The notes: generated from the letters alone by a model not told the origin. Positions 1-7,745 are shown, counted from the stretch's first letter. The stretch: 13,743 nt of DNA from an uncultured Eubacteriales bacterium (GCA_900313855.1 OMSZ01000303.1:1-13743); one strand, 5' to 3'. Made by a program: numbers and translations.

Positions 1-816
1 AACAGAGCTTGATGAAGCTGCAACAGTATCCGCAGCAGTTGTTTTAACAACAACATCATCATCGTCATCAGCCTTATTAGCTTTGGCATTGGCTATATTG
101 GTAGCAAGCTTACCAACCTTCTCAAACTGTCCGATAATTATGGAAATGAATATCAATACGATAAATACTGTTCCCATTCCCATAAGTGTATTAGCACCGG
201 CCTTACCCATGATCTCTTTCATAGAATAATCCGGAGTTACGGTAATCTCTTTCACCTTATAAGCTGTAGCGTTCTGTCCTGTTAGCGCATAAGAATATGC
301 AGCCTCAGGATTCTCCTCGTAAACAAAGCTGTACTCGGCACTACGCTTTTCATAAACAGCATCAAGATGAACGATCACATCACCATTATTATCTTCCTCT
401 ATAACATATGATACATTATCAAGGAAATTATTTATCGCTTTCTGAGCAGCATCATAATCCTCCTGTGTCTGGGCACTTGATAATGCTGCGGAAGCTGACG
501 CTACATCAAACTGGATAGTACTGCCATCCTTAGATTTGTATCCTACAAACTGTCCGCAATCATCCTTCGCGCTATCAAAATTAGCTACACCTGTAAGAAG
601 AACCTCAGCCATAGGATTCTCTTCCTTCTGGTCTTCAAGATAAGCGCGATAAGGGGCATCGATATGATCGAGCTGATATGCCTGATATATTGTTGAATAT
701 ACTATATCATTATCGCTGTATTCAAACGAAACCTCTTTATTACCACTGCTACATGCACAAAGCAAGCCAAGGACAGCAAGCATAGAAAACAATAAAATAC
801 ATTTTTTCATTTTCAT
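1..816 (-). CDS. OadG-family (Na+-pump decarboxylase gamma/delta-like) lipoprotein, 3' end outside window
   Basis: The reading frame stays open from the ATG at 816 to the window edge (272 codons seen). Residues 1-22 look like a lipoprotein signal: MKMKK, a hydrophobic run, then a lipobox-like LCAC with the modified cysteine at 22. An extracytoplasmic stretch of about 185 residues follows, containing the segment YEKRSAEYSFVYEE. A single hydrophobic helix (about 209-230, GMGTVFIVLIFISIIIGQFE) matches the membrane anchor of OadG/MmdD-type subunits. The visible tail is Ala/Lys/Asp-rich. In this family the small subunit anchors and assembles the decarboxylase complex in the membrane. The gene starts 19 bp after the carboxyltransferase stop, with AAGGAG 11 nt before the ATG; a second ATG at 810 is possible. 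The OadG call rests on the helix and on the neighbour. The N-terminal domain is unassigned. Confidence 0.8.
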   Translation of the reverse strand, partial: MKMKKCILLFSMLAVLGLLCACSSGNKEVSFEYSDNDIVYSTIYQAYQLDHIDAPYRAYLEDQKEENPMAEVLLTGVANFDSAKDDCGQFVGYKSKDGSTIQFDVASASAALSSAQTQEDYDAAQKAINNFLDNVSYVIEEDNNGDVIVHLDAVYEKRSAEYSFVYEENPEAAYSYALTGQNATAYKVKEITVTPDYSMKEIMGKAGANTLMGMGTVFIVLIFISIIIGQFEKVGKLATNIANAKANKADDDDDVVVKTTAADTVAASSSSV

Positions 817-835
817 ATGATGTTATTCTCCTTCC

Positions 836-2263
836 TTAGACTGCCCCATGCTTCTTAAGCGGTCTGAAATCCGCTTTTGTATATAACATCTCGAATGCAG
901 CGATAAGTCTCTTTCTGGTTGCTGCACCTTCGATTATATCATCAACATATCCGCGTCTTGCCGCTGCCATTGCAGAAGACATCTTCTCGGTATACTCCTT
1001 AGTAAGTTCTGAAACCTTACTGTTATCGAACTTATCTCCTGAAATCTCGTCAGCGTACATGATCTTAACTGCAGCTTCAGGATCCATAGTACCGATTCTT
1101 GCTGTGCTCCATGCATATTCAATATCAGCTCCGATAGATTTTGAATTCATAGCAAGATAAGCGCTTCCGATTCCATCGCCCATTACAAGATTAACCTTAG
1201 GCACATCTGCATTGGCGAAAGCAAATGTAAGCTTTGCGCAAGCCTTGGCGATAGTTGCCTCCTCACCTATTGTAGCCTTAAAGCCTTTGACATTGGTAAG
1301 GGTAAGCACCGGAATATTAAATGAATCAAGGAAATTAACAAACTCAGCTGCTATATAAGCACCGGCTGTTGATAAAACATTGCCCCCATCAGATACCTGA
1401 TTAGCAACACAGCCAACCGTTGTACCACCGAGCTTGATAAGACCGATAACCATATCCTTCGCATACTCTTTCTTAAGTTCAACGAATACATTGTTATCAG
1501 CAATATTAGCAAGAACTGCTCTTGCATCATCTTCAAGACTTTCAAGATTCGGGATCTCTCTATTAAGATCATCCGTTGCATCAGAATAATTAGAATCATC
1601 TTCATTATTGGAAGGAAGCATTGCTACTACCTGGCGGATTCTGCCAAGAAGCTCACTCTCATCCTCTAAAACCTCATCAACAACTGCACTCTTACCTGCC
1701 TGATATGAAGCCTCAGCTGTATCAAGCTTTTCTGCATAGTTGCCGTCTAACGCATTAGGGCTGTTAACGAATAGCTTAGCGTTATCCTTAACCATAAATG
1801 TTATATCTGATAATGCAGGAATAAATGCGCTTCCACCTCCGCAGACGCCAAACACGCCCGTAATCTGAGGAATCACACCGGAAGCTACTGCCTGCTTGGC
1901 AAATATATTACCAAAAGCATTAAGCGAATCTGTTGCCTCCTGTAATCTAAGTCCTGCACAATCAATAAGACCTATGACCGGCGCACCCATTTTAAGTGCC
2001 ATATCATAGATTCCGGAAATCTTCTTAGCGTGCATCTCGCCGATTGAACCGCCAAGTACCTTGGCATCCTGACTGTACACAAAAACAAGTCTTCCTTCGA
2101 TCGTACCATAACCAGTAATAACACCATCCTTAGGCGTATCCTGATTCTTAATGTTAAAGTCTGTACTTCTTGCTGTTACATAAGCGCCTACTTCAACAAA
2201 GCTACTGTCATCAAGTAAAGAAGCAATTCTGTCACTTGCTGACAACGTCGTTTTACTGCCCAT
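836..2263 (-). CDS. Acyl-CoA carboxyltransferase subunit (MmdA/PccB-like) of a biotin-dependent Na+-translocating decarboxylase
   Basis: This 475-residue protein has the two-lobed crotonase-like fold of biotin carboxyltransferases (MmdA, PccB, GcdA), which move CO2 between an acyl-CoA and carrier-bound biotin. Glycine-rich oxyanion-hole candidates are CGGGSAFIPAL (141-151) in the first lobe and GDGIGSAYL (362-370) in the second. The family linker LPSNN (216-220) joins the lobes, and an N/D/S-rich stretch follows it. It is somewhat shorter than typical MmdA (about 510). The loop KGFKATIGEEA (326-336) is diverged from the usual VPGFLPG-type sequence, so the substrate (methylmalonyl-, glutaconyl- or another acyl-CoA) cannot be named. 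The OadG-type gene just downstream argues for a Na+-pumping decarboxylase over a biosynthetic carboxylase. The start is supported by GGAGGG 6 nt before the ATG. A promoter candidate lies about 70 bp upstream. Confidence 0.88.
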   Translation of the reverse strand: MGSKTTLSASDRIASLLDDSSFVEVGAYVTARSTDFNIKNQDTPKDGVITGYGTIEGRLVFVYSQDAKVLGGSIGEMHAKKISGIYDMALKMGAPVIGLIDCAGLRLQEATDSLNAFGNIFAKQAVASGVIPQITGVFGVCGGGSAFIPALSDITFMVKDNAKLFVNSPNALDGNYAEKLDTAEASYQAGKSAVVDEVLEDESELLGRIRQVVAMLPSNNEDDSNYSDATDDLNREIPNLESLEDDARAVLANIADNNVFVELKKEYAKDMVIGLIKLGGTTVGCVANQVSDGGNVLSTAGAYIAAEFVNFLDSFNIPVLTLTNVKGFKATIGEEATIAKACAKLTFAFANADVPKVNLVMGDGIGSAYLAMNSKSIGADIEYAWSTARIGTMDPEAAVKIMYADEISGDKFDNSKVSELTKEYTEKMSSAMAAARRGYVDDIIEGAATRKRLIAAFEMLYTKADFRPLKKHGAV

Positions 2264-2329
2264 TTCAAGCCCTCCGTATAATATTTATTGACAGGTCTGC
2301 ATCTGCAAACCAAATTTTAGCCAATGTAT

Positions 2330-2358
2330 ATTCTATTACTTTTACAGAGGGAATGCAA
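2330..2358 (-). promoter_or_regulatory. Candidate sigma-A promoter for the carboxyltransferase/OadG operon
   Basis: On the minus strand, TTGCAT (2358-2353) is followed after exactly 17 bp by TAGAAT (2335-2330), which matches the -10 consensus at five of six positions. The -35 is weak (TTG only). The predicted start near 2323 gives a leader of about 60 nt. The element lies in the 150-bp gap between the radical SAM stop and the carboxyltransferase start. I found no convincing terminator or riboswitch fold in that gap. Confidence 0.45.
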
Positions 2359-2413
2359 GTGTGAAATAAGACGAATTATTACTACATTTTTCAACATTTT
2401 CATCACTTTTATA

Positions 2414-4297
2414 CTATATGTTGTCTGTTGAACTTTTACCACGCTCAAAACACACGCCTCCGCCAAACTTAGCGGCGCCGCAGCCGGAGCATTTTTCACG
2501 GCAGTTAGGCGTAACTATTTCCTGCTTTGCTTTCTTCCACTCAGATAAGAGGAATTTCTTAGTAACTCCTATATCTATGAAGTCCCATGGGAAAAGCTCG
2601 TCCTCACTACGCTCTCTTGTCGTATAGAATTCCTTGACAATTCCGTTCTTTTCAAATGCTGCCATCCATTTATCATTGTCAAAAAAGTCTGTCCACGCAT
2701 CAAATATACAACCGCTCTTATAGGCATCGAATATTACCTTTGAAAGTCTTCTGTCGCCTCTTGCGAAAACTCCCTCTAATACAGATACATAGGATTCGTG
2801 ATATGTGTATCGCAGAGACTTTGCATTCAACTGTTTTCTGAATGTATCCTTGACATGATGCGCACGTTCTATATAGGTATCAGGGTCTAACATCGCCGCC
2901 CACTGAAATGGAGTAAATGGTTTCGGAACAAAGAATGACGAGGATGCCGTAATTGAAATCTTTCCGTTGCGCTGTTCCTTCGGTATGTCATAGTAAGCCT
3001 CCGCAACACGCTCACAAAGTGCCGGTATGCCCTCAGCATCCTCCATTGTCTCAGTCGGAAGTCCTAACATGAAATAGAATTTAACCTTGTTCCAGCCGCC
3101 GCGAAACGCCTGCATTGCACCATTTAATATTACATTCTCTGTAAGTCCTTTGTTGATAACATCTCTAAGTCTTTGTGTTCCGGCCTCCGGCGCAAAGGTA
3201 AGCGAGCTTTTTTTGACATCCTGCACCTTCTTCATAACATCAAGCGAAAAGGCATCAATACGAAGTGAAGGCAGGGAAATGTTAACATGACACTTGCCCA
3301 TCTCATCAATAAGAAAATATGTGAATTCTTTAAGACATTCATAATCCGAAGAGCTTAAGGAGCTTAACGATATCTCCTCATGACCGGTTGAGCTTATCAT
3401 CTTTAAGGCATAATCCTCGATAAGCTTAACATCCTTCTGCCTTGTGGGACGATATATCATTCCCGCCTGACAGAATCTGCAGCCTCTAATGCAGCCTCGC
3501 ATGATCTCTAATGTAACCCTGTCCTGTGTCACCTGAATATATGGCACAAGCGGTTTCTCAGGATAATGAACTTCATTGAAATCCATTACGACTTCTTTGG
3601 TAACATTTTTCGGCACATCATCATACAATGGATAAAATGATGCAAGAGTTCCATCTTCGTTATAAGTACAATCATACATTAACGGTACATACATTCCGGG
3701 TATTTGTGATATTTTGTGAAGCATATCTTCTCTGGATAATCCGTCTGCCCGCATCTGTTTATATAGATCAAATACATCATCATATCTTGTCTCACCCTCG
3801 CCGATGTAGAAAACATCGAAGAAATCCGCAATCGGTTCCGGATTGTAGCTGCACGGTCCGCCTCCAAACACGATCGGGTCTTCTAAGCTGCGGTCTTTGG
3901 CATAGATTGGAATATTAGAAAGCTCTAATATCTGAAGAATATTCGTATAGCACATCTCGTACTGTAAGGTTATACCAAGAAAATCAAAATCCTTGATCGG
4001 AGATTGTGTTTCTAATGAGAATAACGGTATTGATCTTTCACGCATGATCTTATCAAGATCGGGCCACGGCGAATAGACGCGCTCGCAGTATACGTCATCG
4101 CGTCTGTTAAATGTGTCATACAATATCTGGATTCCCAGATGACTCATTCCTATCTCATATACATCAGGAAAACACATAACGAACCTGATATCAACCTCAT
4201 CAGGATTCTTTCGTACCATGTTGACTTCATTACCGATGTATCTTGCCGGCTTTTCAATACTCATTAAAATTTCATCTGAAAGTGCTAATCTATCCAT
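2414..4297 (-). CDS. Radical SAM protein with B12-binding-like N-terminal domain, TIGR03960 family
   Basis: The product has 627 residues. The N-terminal third (about 35-170) resembles the Rossmann-like B12-binding domain of radical SAM enzymes (PDVYEIGMSHLGIQILYD; GGGPCSYNPEPIADFFD) without a DxHxxG cobalamin motif. The radical SAM core starts at about 255, with the cluster motif C269-IRG-C273-RF-C276. The C-terminus has a second cysteine group, C599-x3-C603-x2-C606-x9-C616, suggesting another Fe-S or metal site. The family is widespread in Clostridia and its substrate is unknown. Length fits the family (about 610-620). I chose the ATG at 4297, with GGGG 8 nt upstream; the longer TTG-initiated frame from 4330 overlaps the preceding stop and adds a non-conserved MFKIKWFGVYY. 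It sits 25 bp after its usual partner, the DUF2344 gene. Confidence 0.9.
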   Translation of the reverse strand: MDRLALSDEILMSIEKPARYIGNEVNMVRKNPDEVDIRFVMCFPDVYEIGMSHLGIQILYDTFNRRDDVYCERVYSPWPDLDKIMRERSIPLFSLETQSPIKDFDFLGITLQYEMCYTNILQILELSNIPIYAKDRSLEDPIVFGGGPCSYNPEPIADFFDVFYIGEGETRYDDVFDLYKQMRADGLSREDMLHKISQIPGMYVPLMYDCTYNEDGTLASFYPLYDDVPKNVTKEVVMDFNEVHYPEKPLVPYIQVTQDRVTLEIMRGCIRGCRFCQAGMIYRPTRQKDVKLIEDYALKMISSTGHEEISLSSLSSSDYECLKEFTYFLIDEMGKCHVNISLPSLRIDAFSLDVMKKVQDVKKSSLTFAPEAGTQRLRDVINKGLTENVILNGAMQAFRGGWNKVKFYFMLGLPTETMEDAEGIPALCERVAEAYYDIPKEQRNGKISITASSSFFVPKPFTPFQWAAMLDPDTYIERAHHVKDTFRKQLNAKSLRYTYHESYVSVLEGVFARGDRRLSKVIFDAYKSGCIFDAWTDFFDNDKWMAAFEKNGIVKEFYTTRERSEDELFPWDFIDIGVTKKFLLSEWKKAKQEIVTPNCREKCSGCGAAKFGGGVCFERGKSSTDNI

Positions 4298-4322
4298 ATA
4301 ATAAACCCCAAACCATTTAATC

Positions 4323-5114
4323 TTAAACAATTCTTGTACCTGTCTCTAGCAGCGAAACAAGCTTTCCTTCATCGTTCTTATAGTAAGTCTCGATACGGTG
4401 TATGCCGTAATCAAATTTGTTATAATCTATTCCTGTTTCATTACAGAGTGCCTCGATCACCGATTCCGGCTTAAGATTATACTCGCTTCCTGTTGCAAGG
4501 AACATATATATATTGTTATCCCTGACCTCTAACTTATATATTCCCTTCTTGATATCTTCAACCTTTTCATTCTTCTTGGTTTTCCTGAAAACCTCGATAG
4601 TTTCCTTTTCAAGTAAATGAGGAACTGCATCTAAGAGCCTGTCCCACTTCTTTATATTACTGTCATCCGGCAATTTAACTGATGCATTATCCGAATCATC
4701 ATTTGAAACGCCTTTTGTGAAGAGACTATCATTACTATTTCCTTTAAATGATATAATATAATCAGAAGCCGCAACTAATGCCATCGCCTTCTTTGCTTTC
4801 TCCGGAAGAAGGATAACATCCTTGACATATATGCCATCAACCATCTGTTCATTCAATCTTCTGACAAATTCATCTGAAGAAATAAGACTGTTAAACTGTG
4901 CATCAAAATATTCACCTTCACTTGTAACACCAAGCGCAAGCGGCGCCGCAAATGACATCAGTTGATGTGGTGAAAAGCCTTGAGAATAAGCAATATCAAG
5001 CTCGGCTCTTTTCACAGCCTTTTGAAAAAAACGCATGAGATCAAGATGTCCGATATATTTAAGTACTCCGGTTTTTGCATATTTAATTCTGACCTTTAAC
5101 GTTTCTTCACTCAT
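4323..5114 (-). CDS. DUF2344 / TIGR03936 radical SAM-linked protein
   Basis: This 263-residue protein begins with the diagnostic stretch of the radical SAM-associated DUF2344 family: KYAKTGVLKYIGHLDLMRFF (11-30) and then SQGFSPHQLMSFAAPLALG (44-62). Proteins of this family are encoded beside, or fused to the C-terminus of, TIGR03960 radical SAM proteins, so it is presumably a subunit or substrate-handling partner. The function is not established. Residues about 124-155 form an Asn/Asp/Ser-rich insertion that looks like a flexible linker and makes the protein longer than usual (about 230). The start is supported by CGGAG 8 nt before the ATG. It is the upstream gene of the pair, the reverse of the domain order in fused homologues. 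Confidence 0.88.
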   Translation of the reverse strand: MSEETLKVRIKYAKTGVLKYIGHLDLMRFFQKAVKRAELDIAYSQGFSPHQLMSFAAPLALGVTSEGEYFDAQFNSLISSDEFVRRLNEQMVDGIYVKDVILLPEKAKKAMALVAASDYIISFKGNSNDSLFTKGVSNDDSDNASVKLPDDSNIKKWDRLLDAVPHLLEKETIEVFRKTKKNEKVEDIKKGIYKLEVRDNNIYMFLATGSEYNLKPESVIEALCNETGIDYNKFDYGIHRIETYYKNDEGKLVSLLETGTRIV

Positions 5115-5177
5115 TCTTCTTTCTCCGTATATAAAATGTATTTTATTTATAATTACTATTTGTATTTCTTCTTAAAA

Positions 5178-5597
5178 CTATTGTTCATGTATGATATGTT
5201 CCTTAGAAAAATCCTTAACCTTATTCCACACAGACCTTACATGGCTCATTGTCTCCCTTACGGTATCGTTATCCTGCTCAAGACTGACTATGTGTCCATT
5301 AATCTCATCAATCGCCATGCCTGCGCCTTTTTTCAAATCCTGTCCTCCATAAATATAACATGAAAACATCAAAACCGCCACAAGAAAGACCATGATCTTT
5401 CCCAAAAAAATTATGTCAGGCAAAGCTTTTCTTCTTTCTTTTTGCCGGTCATATCTGTTATCATAACTATCCTCATCATAATATTGATAAACATTTCCGT
5501 TGCCGTGATATCTCCCATGTACCTCCGACCTATTGGCATTATGCTGTTTTCTTAGATAATCCCTGATCTCGTTATATTGATCTTCCAAACAAACCAC
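5178..5597 (-). CDS. Small single-span membrane protein, unknown function
   Basis: I do not recognise this 139-residue protein. It has a polar, Tyr/Asn/His-rich cytoplasmic segment (1-60) ending in the basic patch RQKERRK, one hydrophobic helix (about 62-84) carrying a lysine at 67, and an outer tail of about 55 residues that is heptad-like and may form a short coiled coil (95-130). The basic patch before the helix suggests N-in topology. The layout recalls FtsL/DivIC-type bitopic proteins, but I see no sequence match, so this is only a resemblance. The start is uncertain: the GTG at 5597 has no clear ribosome binding site, and a TTG at 5588 is the alternative. No ATG occurs before residue 69. 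Gaps of 72 bp upstream and 63 bp downstream separate it from its neighbours. Confidence 0.65.
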   Translation of the reverse strand: MVCLEDQYNEIRDYLRKQHNANRSEVHGRYHGNGNVYQYYDEDSYDNRYDRQKERRKALPDIIFLGKIMVFLVAVLMFSCYIYGGQDLKKGAGMAIDEINGHIVSLEQDNDTVRETMSHVRSVWNKVKDFSKEHIIHEQ

Positions 5598-5641
5598 TCT
5601 GAATATTATTTATTTAATACCAATATATGAAGTGATGTGCC

Positions 5642-5654
5642 TTGTATATTACAA
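5642..5654. repeat. Short inverted repeat in the gap after the glycosyltransferase
   Basis: The sequence ttgta-tat-tacaa is a perfect 5-bp inverted repeat with a 3-nt centre, in the 72-bp gap between the glycosyltransferase stop and the small membrane protein gene. It could be an operator half-site pair or chance in AT-rich DNA. No well-spaced promoter is visible beside it. Confidence 0.2.
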
Positions 5655-5669
5655 AAACGCATAAGAATA

Positions 5670-6377
5670 CTACGGTCTTTTAGTATTATAGATATAAGAA
5701 AGATGTCTTATCCCGTCTCTTATAGTTTTAAGCTTGGATTTTCGCTCATATTGACATTTTCTAAGCTTTATCGGAGTCTGACCGATCTTAAGTCCTGACA
5801 TTGCCGCACAGGCTATCATCTCAGTTGCAAACTCCATTCCGCCATGTGTGCATTCTATCTTCAATGCGGCATTTCTTGTAAGTCCTCTTAATCCGCTGTG
5901 AAAGTCTCTGACATCTGTCTTGAATCTATTTCTTCCACATGCGGAAAGAAATCGCACTCCTAACTTATGCGATAAAGGCATGGCCCCCTTCTCTATACCC
6001 CCGCTAAAGCGATCTCCTATAACAACGTCAAAAGCGCCCTCTGACAAAGGTTCATAGAAACTGTCAAGGTCAGAAAAATCATAGGTGGTGTCACAGTCAC
6101 CGATCACAATCACTTTTCCGCCAGAATATGATATACCATTAATTATCGCATTGCCATAACCTATCGGAGAAACATTGACAACATAGGCGCCATGCTGTTT
6201 TGCAAGCACCGCCGATCCGTCTGTCGAACCATTATCGGCAACTATCACTTCTCCCCTAAGTCCTTTGCTTCTAATATAAGAAAGTGCCTCATCCACACAT
6301 AACCCGACCGTATTGATCTCATTTAAGCAAGGCATAATTATTGAAATATCAAGACTTTCTTCTGTGGAAAAACGCAT
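5670..6377 (-). CDS. Family 2 glycosyltransferase, polyprenyl-phosphate sugar transferase (DPM-like) type
   Basis: This 235-residue GT-A fold enzyme most likely transfers a sugar from a nucleotide donor to polyprenyl phosphate on the cytoplasmic membrane face. Visible motifs are the N-terminal strand SIIMPCLNEINTVG (12-25), the nucleotide-binding ADNGSTDGS (47-55), the metal-binding DxD-type site GDCDTTYDF (93-101), GDRFSGGIEKGAMPLSHK (121-138) and DFHSGLRGL (158-166), typical of one DPM-like subfamily. It ends at DGIRHLSYIYNTKRP. Some relatives continue there into C-terminal membrane helices, and no such helices are encoded here. The start is the ATG at 6377 with GGAGG 10 nt upstream; a TTG at 6398 lies even before that site. 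It overlaps the 3' end of the membrane-protein gene by 29 bp, so the two are probably translated and used together. Donor sugar unknown. Confidence 0.85.
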   Translation of the reverse strand: MRFSTEESLDISIIMPCLNEINTVGLCVDEALSYIRSKGLRGEVIVADNGSTDGSAVLAKQHGAYVVNVSPIGYGNAIINGISYSGGKVIVIGDCDTTYDFSDLDSFYEPLSEGAFDVVIGDRFSGGIEKGAMPLSHKLGVRFLSACGRNRFKTDVRDFHSGLRGLTRNAALKIECTHGGMEFATEMIACAAMSGLKIGQTPIKLRKCQYERKSKLKTIRDGIRHLSYIYNTKRP

Positions 6378-7743
6378 TATCGATATACCTCCGATCAATT
6401 ATTTCAAAAGCAATAAGGCACATCGCCATAACACTTACCATAAGCGCACGATAAGTGAAAAAATAATGCAGATACGAATGATTATGAAGAACAAGATATC
6501 GTACGATCGGTACAAATCCGATCAATGCAAAGATCAATATGCTGTGACCTGAAATGTTGTTTCCATGATACACATAACATACATACAAATATCCTACAAT
6601 AATGATCACGGCAAATATCACGCCAATCGCACCAAAACCCAAAGGAAACAGACAGCTGATGTTGCGTGCAACTGCCTTTACAAGATATTCTATAATTCCC
6701 ATACCGGAAGCATCGCCATAAAGCCGTTCCTCAATATGTCCGGATATGTATGGCATAACATTGGCTCCGGTACAAAGTGCCGTAAGCAGCCATTTGGCGA
6801 TCCAGGCTCCGGCATACCCAACACCCCATACGACACAGAACTTTCCAAGCACTATGAAATCTGCTTTCTTATTATCTGACCCTTTGCGCATTTTGCTGTT
6901 ATTCGACACCTTCACAGAGCTTTTTTCTGATGTATTTTTGACTTCCGTCTTTTTTGATCCGTCTGCCAAAGTACCCAAAAAAATGCTTCCGGATCTCTTC
7001 AAACGAATACTGCATACTAATATAAGCGGAACAAGCAATGTAAGCGTTTCAGACGTCAAGAAATCCAGATAATTAGTTATCATTCCTGAAAGCAGCAAAA
7101 CAATCATAAGAGCATGATCATTCTCTGAATAATGAACAACAAAGATAGTAATAATAAGCATCACAATAAATGTCCACAAATATTCGAGTGACATTGGGAC
7201 ATACCATACTCCGACAGCTATCATACCGATAGTCATAGCAGCTGCTTCACCGATAAGTCCTCTCTTAGCCAAAAGGACAAGCAGCAGTAAAAACAGCACA
7301 CCGATAAGCACTGCACCGACAATATACATTTGCTTAATATTACATACCGTATGAGCAAGCCTGACGATTCCCGCAGAGCCATGCCAGTACCGCATATATT
7401 GTTTATTAGCTTCCTTGCCATCATATACCGCATCATGCAGGTTATCATTCTCATTCTGATAATCCGTATAATAATACGAATCCATCAAAACAGCAGAAAG
7501 CTTCTTATCAAAATTCCACGCGATATTAAGCAGTATCGAATCTGCATACCGGTCTATCTTGCTTGCATTAATATCTTTATTCAGATTGAAAAATACCTGT
7601 TTTTCGCAAAGGTAATCCGCCGACTCTTTATAATGCTTTTCTATTGCTGAATTAGGAATAAATGCTGCAGCATACAATAATAATAATTGCAGTGACAGAA
7701 AAAACACAAAAACAACCGGCAATAATAATATTTTTTTAACCAT
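6349..7743 (-). CDS. Polytopic membrane protein of unknown function, possible lipid-linked sugar-dependent transferase
   Basis: This 464-residue protein has about 10 predicted helices: one at 5-29, then roughly 138-160, 165-184, 188-205, 211-228, 230-246, 297-323, 363-391, 400-418 and 429-449. A loop of about 105 residues after the first helix (31-136) contains SADYLCEKQVF, IDRYADSILLNIAW and MRYWHG. Near the end are RYLVLHNHSYLHYFFTYRAL (415-434). Residues 258-296 form a Lys/Ser/Asn-rich cytoplasmic linker. I know proteins of this kind in Lachnospiraceae only as hypothetical. The first-helix/large-loop/many-helix layout and the overlapping DPM-type glycosyltransferase suggest a GT-C-like enzyme or flippase, but no GT-C motif is certain. 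The start lies 2 bp after the PFL-like stop and has only a weak AAG-type ribosome binding site, so translation is probably coupled to the upstream gene. Confidence 0.78.
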   Translation of the reverse strand: MVKKILLLPVVFVFFLSLQLLLLYAAAFIPNSAIEKHYKESADYLCEKQVFFNLNKDINASKIDRYADSILLNIAWNFDKKLSAVLMDSYYYTDYQNENDNLHDAVYDGKEANKQYMRYWHGSAGIVRLAHTVCNIKQMYIVGAVLIGVLFLLLLVLLAKRGLIGEAAAMTIGMIAVGVWYVPMSLEYLWTFIVMLIITIFVVHYSENDHALMIVLLLSGMITNYLDFLTSETLTLLVPLILVCSIRLKRSGSIFLGTLADGSKKTEVKNTSEKSSVKVSNNSKMRKGSDNKKADFIVLGKFCVVWGVGYAGAWIAKWLLTALCTGANVMPYISGHIEERLYGDASGMGIIEYLVKAVARNISCLFPLGFGAIGVIFAVIIIVGYLYVCYVYHGNNISGHSILIFALIGFVPIVRYLVLHNHSYLHYFFTYRALMVSVMAMCLIAFEIIDRRYIDNAFFHRRKS

Positions 7744-7745
7744 AA

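Noticed and set aside
2264..2413. Terminator or riboswitch in the gap before the carboxyltransferase
   Set aside because: Only a weak GTGATGAAA/TTTCACAC pairing with a loop over 30 nt is visible and no T run follows. I could support only the promoter.
4298..4330. Longer radical SAM protein initiated at TTG 4330
   Set aside because: It would overlap the DUF2344 stop, lacks a clear ribosome binding site and adds a non-conserved stretch. The ATG at 4297 has GGGG at good spacing.
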